From an uncultured Bacilli bacterium (GTDB lineage: Bacteria; Bacillota_I; Bacilli_A; RF39; UBA660), in contig CANROP010000004.1 of the NCBI GenBank assembly GCA_947632265.1, positions 1 to 35,661 of the forward strand: DNA of 35,661 bases, written 5' to 3'. The notes below the pieces were generated by a model that had not been told where the DNA came from, did not search any database, and worked only from the letters and a program-made list of their open reading frames with translations. The position numbers and the translations under genes were made by a program. Every line of letters starts with the position of its first letter. The stretch's first letter is position 1. Shown piece after piece: positions 32,921-35,661 of this stretch.

Positions 32921-34456
32921 ATGGAAAAAGAAAAATATTATATAAGTACAGCTATTGCTTACACTTCAGGAAAACCTCATATAGGTAATACATATGAAAT
33001 TGTACTTGCGGATGCGATAGCTAGATTTAAGAGATTACAAGGATACGATGTATATTTTCAAACAGGAACAGATGAGCATGGAGAAAAAATAGAATTAAAG
33101 GCTAAAGAGCAAGGAAAAACACCTAAACAATTTGTAGATGAAGTAGCAAAAGAAATTAAAAGAATTTGGGATATAATGGATACAAGTTATGATAAATTTG
33201 TAAGAACTACTGATGAGGCTCATGAAAAACAAGTTCAAAAAATATTTAGAAAAATGTATGATAAAGGAGATATTTATCTAGGAGAATATAGAGGACTATA
33301 TTGTACACCTTGTGAAGCATTCTGGACTGAAACACAAGTAGTAGATGGTAAATGCCCAGATTGTGGTAGACCTGTTAGTGAGGCAACAGAAGAGGCATAT
33401 TTCTTTAAATTATCTAAATATCAAGATAGATTAGAGAAATTTATAGAAGAAAATCCTAAATTTATACAACCAGAATCAAGAAGAAACGAAATGTTAAATA
33501 ACTTTATCAAACCTGGTCTTCAAGATTTATGTGTATCTAGAACAAGCTTCAGTTGGGGAATACCTGTAGATTTTGATCCAAAGCACGTAGTTTACGTATG
33601 GTTAGATGCACTTACAAATTATATAACAAATATAGGTTATGATGTAGATAATCCTAGTGAAACATTTAAAAAATATTGGCCAGCAGACTTGCATTTAATA
33701 GGAAAAGATATAGTTAGATTTCATAGTATATATTGGCCATGTTTCTTATGGTCACTTGATGTAGAGTTACCACGTCAAATATTTGGACATCCTTGGTTAC
33801 TTTCAAATAATGATAAAATGGGTAAGAGTAAAGGTAATACTATATATGCAGATGAACTAGTAGAAAAATATGGAGTAGATGCGATAAGATACTATGTATT
33901 ACATGAAATACCGTTTGCTAATGACGGGAATATTACTTATGAGTTAATAGAAGAGAGATATAATTCAGATTTAGCTAATATTTTAGGTAATTTAGTAAAT
34001 AGAACTATATCTATGAATAAAAAGTATTTTGATAATGTAGTTGTAAATAGTGATAAAAAAGAATCTATAGATGATGATTTAATAAATACAGTATTATCTA
34101 CTAAAGGTAAAGTAGAGAAATACATGGAAGAACTTAGAGTAGCTGATGCATTAAACGAAGTATTTGAAATATTTAGAAGATGTAATAAATATATAGATGA
34201 AACTACTCCATGGATACTAGCAAAAGAAGAAAATAAAGATAGATTAAAGAGAGTTTTATACAATTTACTTGAATCTATTAGAATAGGTGCAGTTTTACTA
34301 GAGCCATTCCTTCCTAGAACTTCTAAAGAGATATTTAGACAATTAAATACTGAATATATATCTTATGATTCAATTGATGAGTTTGGTAAATTAAAAGAAG
34401 GAAGTACATTAAACGATCCAGTTCCTTTATTTGTTAGAATAGAAAAAAATAATTAA
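32921..34456 (+). CDS. metS: Methionyl-tRNA synthetase
   Basis: This class I synthetase charges Met onto initiator and elongator tRNA. The HIGH-type signature PHIGNTYE is at about 17-24, a zinc knuckle has four cysteines (CTPC and CPDC, about 129-150), and the KMSKS loop reads KMGKSKGN at about 299-306. The anticodon-binding helical domain follows. The protein ends at 511 residues, without the C-terminal EMAPII-like tRNA-binding domain of B. subtilis MetS (664 aa). The ATG at 32921 is chosen because AAAGGGTG lies 6 bases upstream; the in-frame GTG at 32912 is part of that site. A Met T-box precedes the gene. Confidence 0.96.
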   Translation: MEKEKYYISTAIAYTSGKPHIGNTYEIVLADAIARFKRLQGYDVYFQTGTDEHGEKIELKAKEQGKTPKQFVDEVAKEIKRIWDIMDTSYDKFVRTTDEAHEKQVQKIFRKMYDKGDIYLGEYRGLYCTPCEAFWTETQVVDGKCPDCGRPVSEATEEAYFFKLSKYQDRLEKFIEENPKFIQPESRRNEMLNNFIKPGLQDLCVSRTSFSWGIPVDFDPKHVVYVWLDALTNYITNIGYDVDNPSETFKKYWPADLHLIGKDIVRFHSIYWPCFLWSLDVELPRQIFGHPWLLSNNDKMGKSKGNTIYADELVEKYGVDAIRYYVLHEIPFANDGNITYELIEERYNSDLANILGNLVNRTISMNKKYFDNVVVNSDKKESIDDDLINTVLSTKGKVEKYMEELRVADALNEVFEIFRRCNKYIDETTPWILAKEENKDRLKRVLYNLLESIRIGAVLLEPFLPRTSKEIFRQLNTEYISYDSIDEFGKLKEGSTLNDPVPLFVRIEKNN

Positions 34457-34587
34457 TATTTTATTTTACATTCTTGTGTAAATAGTAGTAATTTGTCGAA
34501 TAAAAAATTAAAATGTCTATTTATTATTATATAAAGTTGTGTTATATTCTTATTGTTGTACTTATAATATAACGAAAGGGAGATAAT

Positions 34588-34779
34588 ATGACTACAAATA
34601 AAAATACTGGGAAGTGTTTGTGGTGTTGGTCTGTTGTGTTTATAAGTTATTTGTTAATAGGAAGTTTTATAGTTAGTGGTAATATATTAGATTTAATATA
34701 TTTAATTACCCTATATAGTTGTTTAATAATACAAAAAATAATAGATGTAAAAAAAGGTAGTTCTTCAGAAGATGAATAA
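34588..34779 (+). CDS. Small membrane protein of unknown function
   Basis: I do not recognise this 63-residue protein. A CLWC pair at 10-13 is followed by two hydrophobic stretches (about 13-31 and 34-52, separated by SGN), then a charged tail DVKKGSSSEDE. It has a good ribosome binding site (GAAAGGGAG), a TATAAT at 34563-34568 and its own strong terminator, so it looks like a real single-gene transcript. It lies immediately upstream of the first small-RNA unit, in the position occupied by a tiny hydrophobic peptide gene in the next two units, but shares no sequence with those peptides. Confidence 0.65.
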   Translation: MTTNKNTGKCLWCWSVVFISYLLIGSFIVSGNILDLIYLITLYSCLIIQKIIDVKKGSSSEDE

Positions 34780-34790
34780 CTATCTTTTAT
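34752..34790 (+). terminator. Terminator of the small membrane protein gene
   Basis: AAAAGGTAGTT (34752-34762) pairs with AACTATCTTTT (34778-34788) over 11 bp with one G-U and a 15-base loop. The 5' arm and the stop codon are part of the reading frame. Confidence 0.75.
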
Positions 34791-34821
34791 TTGTAAAATT
34801 TTTATAAATGAAAATGTTGAA

Positions 34822-34933
34822 TGTAAAACACCGAATCTTCTCGAAACAGTGTTTTTCCAAAAAAACAATAGAGAAAACACCTAACAGAGAATATCAAGTG
34901 TATCTCTTTTATTAGATGAAGTTTTCTTCATCT
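34822..34933 (-). ncRNA. Antisense-type small RNA, unit 1 (orphan)
   Basis: This is a predicted RNA of about 112 nt. It starts about 7 bases after the -10 box with a perfect hairpin (plus-strand 34914-34933). Its body matches the other units (GTTAGGTGTTTTCTCTAT on the minus strand), and it ends at a stem of AAAACACTG/CGGTGTTTT type (34825-34856). No tiny peptide gene faces it; the 63-codon gene lies upstream with its own terminator. No coding potential is seen. Confidence 0.55.
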
Positions 34934-34939
34934 GTACAA

Positions 34940-34968
34940 ATAATAACATATTTTATACATTTAGTCAA
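34940..34968 (-). promoter_or_regulatory. Promoter of small RNA unit 1
   Basis: On the minus strand TTGACT (34963-34968), 17 bases, TATTAT (34940-34945). The same hexamers and spacing recur in unit 2. Confidence 0.65.
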
Positions 34969-34985
34969 ATTTTTCATGTAAAATT

Positions 34986-35014
34986 TTTACAAATTTATAG
35001 ATACAAAATATAAT
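34986..35014 (+). promoter_or_regulatory. Promoter of tiny hydrophobic peptide 1
   Basis: TTTACA (34986-34991), 17 bases, TATAAT (35009-35014), about 70 bases upstream of the peptide start codon. This leaves a structured leader. Confidence 0.6.
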
Positions 35015-35086
35015 TGGATGTTTTATTCTGATTACTATTATTCCAGCAAACATAGAAATACAAAAGCCACAGAAAGATTAATTTCT

Positions 35087-35146
35087 ATGGCTTTTGCATT
35101 TGCTTTTATTGTATTATATACGATCATAGTCCTTAAAAAGGACTAA
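35087..35146 (+). CDS. Tiny hydrophobic peptide 1 (candidate type I toxin, 19 aa)
   Basis: The frame encodes a 19-residue peptide: MAFAFAF then IVLYTIIVLKKD, a single membrane helix with a Lys-Lys-Asp end. A second copy at 35467-35532 shares the last 12 residues exactly, with only two synonymous base differences in that stretch, which supports translation of this frame. The start codon and AGAAAG ribosome binding site are buried in a stem of 14 pairs and one mismatch (35061-35075 with 35082-35096), as in translationally silenced type I toxin mRNAs. The stop region forms a second hairpin (TAGTCCTT/AAGGACTA). A convergent small RNA overlaps the 3' UTR. Size and layout recall Ibs, TxpA and BsrG, but the sequence is not one I recognise. 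Confidence 0.55.
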   Translation: MAFAFAFIVLYTIIVLKKD

Positions 35147-35149
35147 TTC

Positions 35150-35265
35150 ACAAAAACACTGAATTTTCTAGAAACGGTGTTTTCATAAAAAAATACAAAT
35201 AGAGAAAACACCTAACTCAAGAATATCAAGTGTATCTCTTTTATTAGATGAAGTTTCCTTCATCT
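35150..35265 (-). ncRNA. Antisense-type small RNA, unit 2
   Basis: The predicted 5' end is at about 35265 with the hairpin at 35246-35265, and the 3' end lies at the stem 35152-35184, just beyond the stop of peptide 1. It is convergent with the peptide mRNA and complementary to its 3' UTR, the geometry of TxpA/RatA and BsrG/SR4. The transcript is about 115 nt. Confidence 0.55.
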
Positions 35266-35271
35266 GTATAC

Positions 35272-35300
35272 ATAATAACACATTTTATACATTTAGTCAA
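35272..35300 (-). promoter_or_regulatory. Promoter of small RNA unit 2
   Basis: On the minus strand TTGACT (35295-35300), 17 bases, TATTAT (35272-35277), identical in hexamers and spacing to unit 1. Confidence 0.65.
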
Positions 35301-35328
35301 ATTTTTCATGCAAAAAAATTTAAAAATA

Positions 35329-35357
35329 TTGACTGATAAATTCACTAATGGTATAAT
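35329..35357 (+). promoter_or_regulatory. Promoter of tiny hydrophobic peptide 2
   Basis: TTGACT (35329-35334), 17 bases, TATAAT (35352-35357). The leader that follows contains the hairpin ACTGTTATTACAGT (35401-35414). Confidence 0.75.
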
Positions 35358-35432
35358 GTTTATTGAGATACATAAGATAGTTAGGTGTTTTACTCTATTC
35401 ACTGTTATTACAGTAGAAAAGAGGTGATTTCT

Positions 35433-35522
35433 ATGATGATAAACATTATAGAAAGGATTAATTCCAATGGAATTGGTAATTGTATTCTCAATTATCGTAT
35501 TATATACGATAATAGTCCTTAA
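35433..35522 (+). CDS. 29-codon leader ORF overlapping peptide 2
   Basis: It begins ATGATG after a strong AGAGGTGAT ribosome binding site (MMINIIERINSNG at the start) and ends inside the peptide 2 gene in another frame. In the part shared with unit 1 its codons would differ non-synonymously (Arg/Cys, Asn/His), so its product is probably not what is conserved. It may act by translational coupling, like mok for hok. Confidence 0.4.
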   Translation: MMINIIERINSNGIGNCILNYRIIYDNSP

Positions 35523-35532
35523 AAAGGACTAA
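35467..35532 (+). CDS. Tiny hydrophobic peptide 2 (candidate type I toxin, 21 aa)
   Basis: It encodes MELVIVFSI followed by IVLYTIIVLKKD, a single hydrophobic helix ending in Lys-Lys-Asp. It is a paralogue of peptide 1, identical over the last 12 residues. AAAGGA lies 10 bases before the ATG, and the start is centred in the palindrome AATTCCAATGGAATT (35460-35474). A 29-codon leader ORF with a stronger ribosome binding site overlaps it. The TAGTCCTT/AAGGACTA hairpin at the stop and the GAAAACACCG/CGGTGTTTTC hairpin (35537-35569) follow. Toxicity is inferred from architecture only. Confidence 0.58.
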   Translation: MELVIVFSIIVLYTIIVLKKD

Positions 35533-35536
35533 TCAC

Positions 35537-35651
35537 GAAAACACCGAATCTTCTAGAAACGGTGTTTTCATAAATAAACACAATTAGAGAAAACACCTAA
35601 CAGAGAATATCAAGTGTATCTCTTTTTTATTATATGAAGTTTCCCTCATCT
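35537..35651 (-). ncRNA. Antisense-type small RNA, unit 3 (promoter cut by window end)
   Basis: It has the same body and 3' stem as units 1 and 2 (35537-35546 with 35560-35569). The 5' hairpin is imperfect here (ATGAAGTTTCCCTCAT on plus). The -10 box begins at the last bases of the window, so the promoter cannot be checked. Confidence 0.5.
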
Positions 35652-35661
35652 GTATACATAA

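Noticed and set aside
34457-34500. Terminator after metS
   Set aside because: TTTACA/TGTAAA can pair, but no T tract follows; support is too weak.
34647-34880. 77-codon minus-strand frame opposite the small membrane protein
   Set aside because: It covers the terminator and the small-RNA unit, has no ribosome binding site, and reads through structural elements.
1-35661. tRNA, rRNA, insertion sequences, prophage genes
   Set aside because: I looked on both strands and saw no tRNA or rRNA signatures, transposase genes or phage modules.

Overview
The window is a contiguous piece of a very AT-rich, low-GC Gram-positive (Bacillota, class Bacilli) chromosome spanning the replication origin. UGA is a real stop (dnaN, trmN6 and rsmI end in TGA) and Trp is encoded by TGG, so this is not the Mycoplasma code. 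The gene order uvrB / noc-rsmG-mnmG-mnmE-khpB-yidC-rnpA-rpmH / dnaA-dnaN-recF-gyrB-gyrA / tadA-dnaX-ybaB-recR-bofA / holB-ricT-trmN6-rsmI / pth-mfd-spoVT / metS is a compressed version of the Bacillus subtilis origin region. noc, comK-, bofA- and spoVT-type genes point to Bacilli with a sporulating or competent ancestry. The species cannot be named from the sequence alone.

Layout. 1-9002 (minus strand): 5' end of uvrB, a Noc-type ParB-family protein with a long repeat-containing linker, the tRNA/rRNA modification genes rsmG-mnmG-mnmE, an unrecognised coiled-coil membrane protein, then khpB-yidC-rnpA-rpmH behind a consensus promoter. 9003-9482: oriC with about ten DnaA-box-like sites; a second box cluster lies between dnaA and dnaN. 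9483-18462 (plus strand): dnaA, dnaN, a short ComK homologue, recF, gyrB, gyrA. 18463-18973: an array of seven 16-bp ParB-type parS palindromes that also contains the SRP RNA gene. 18974-29493: tadA, dnaX, ybaB, recR, bofA-like, holB, ricT, trmN6, rsmI, pth, mfd. 29507-31627 (minus): a ClpB lacking its N-domain behind a CIRCE-overlapped sigma-A promoter. 32115-34456: spoVT and a T-box-controlled metS.

34588-35661: an accessory stretch with a small membrane protein, then tandem units. Two of these carry a 19-21 residue hydrophobic peptide on the plus strand, and all three carry a convergent minus-strand small RNA with a conserved TTGACT-17-TATTAT promoter. This has the architecture of a type I toxin-antitoxin cluster. 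A diverged fourth small-RNA promoter and 5' hairpin sits at 31937-31988.

How the parts fit together: DnaA, DnaN, DnaX and HolB replicate the chromosome from oriC, and GyrAB relaxes it. The parS array would load a ParB encoded elsewhere. The Noc encoded here has two matching Noc-binding palindromes in the window (2121-2134, 25331-25344). MnmE/MnmG, TadA, TrmN6, RsmG, RsmI, Pth and MetRS serve translation. YidC, SRP RNA and KhpB serve membrane insertion and RNA binding. RecF, RecR, Mfd and UvrB serve repair.
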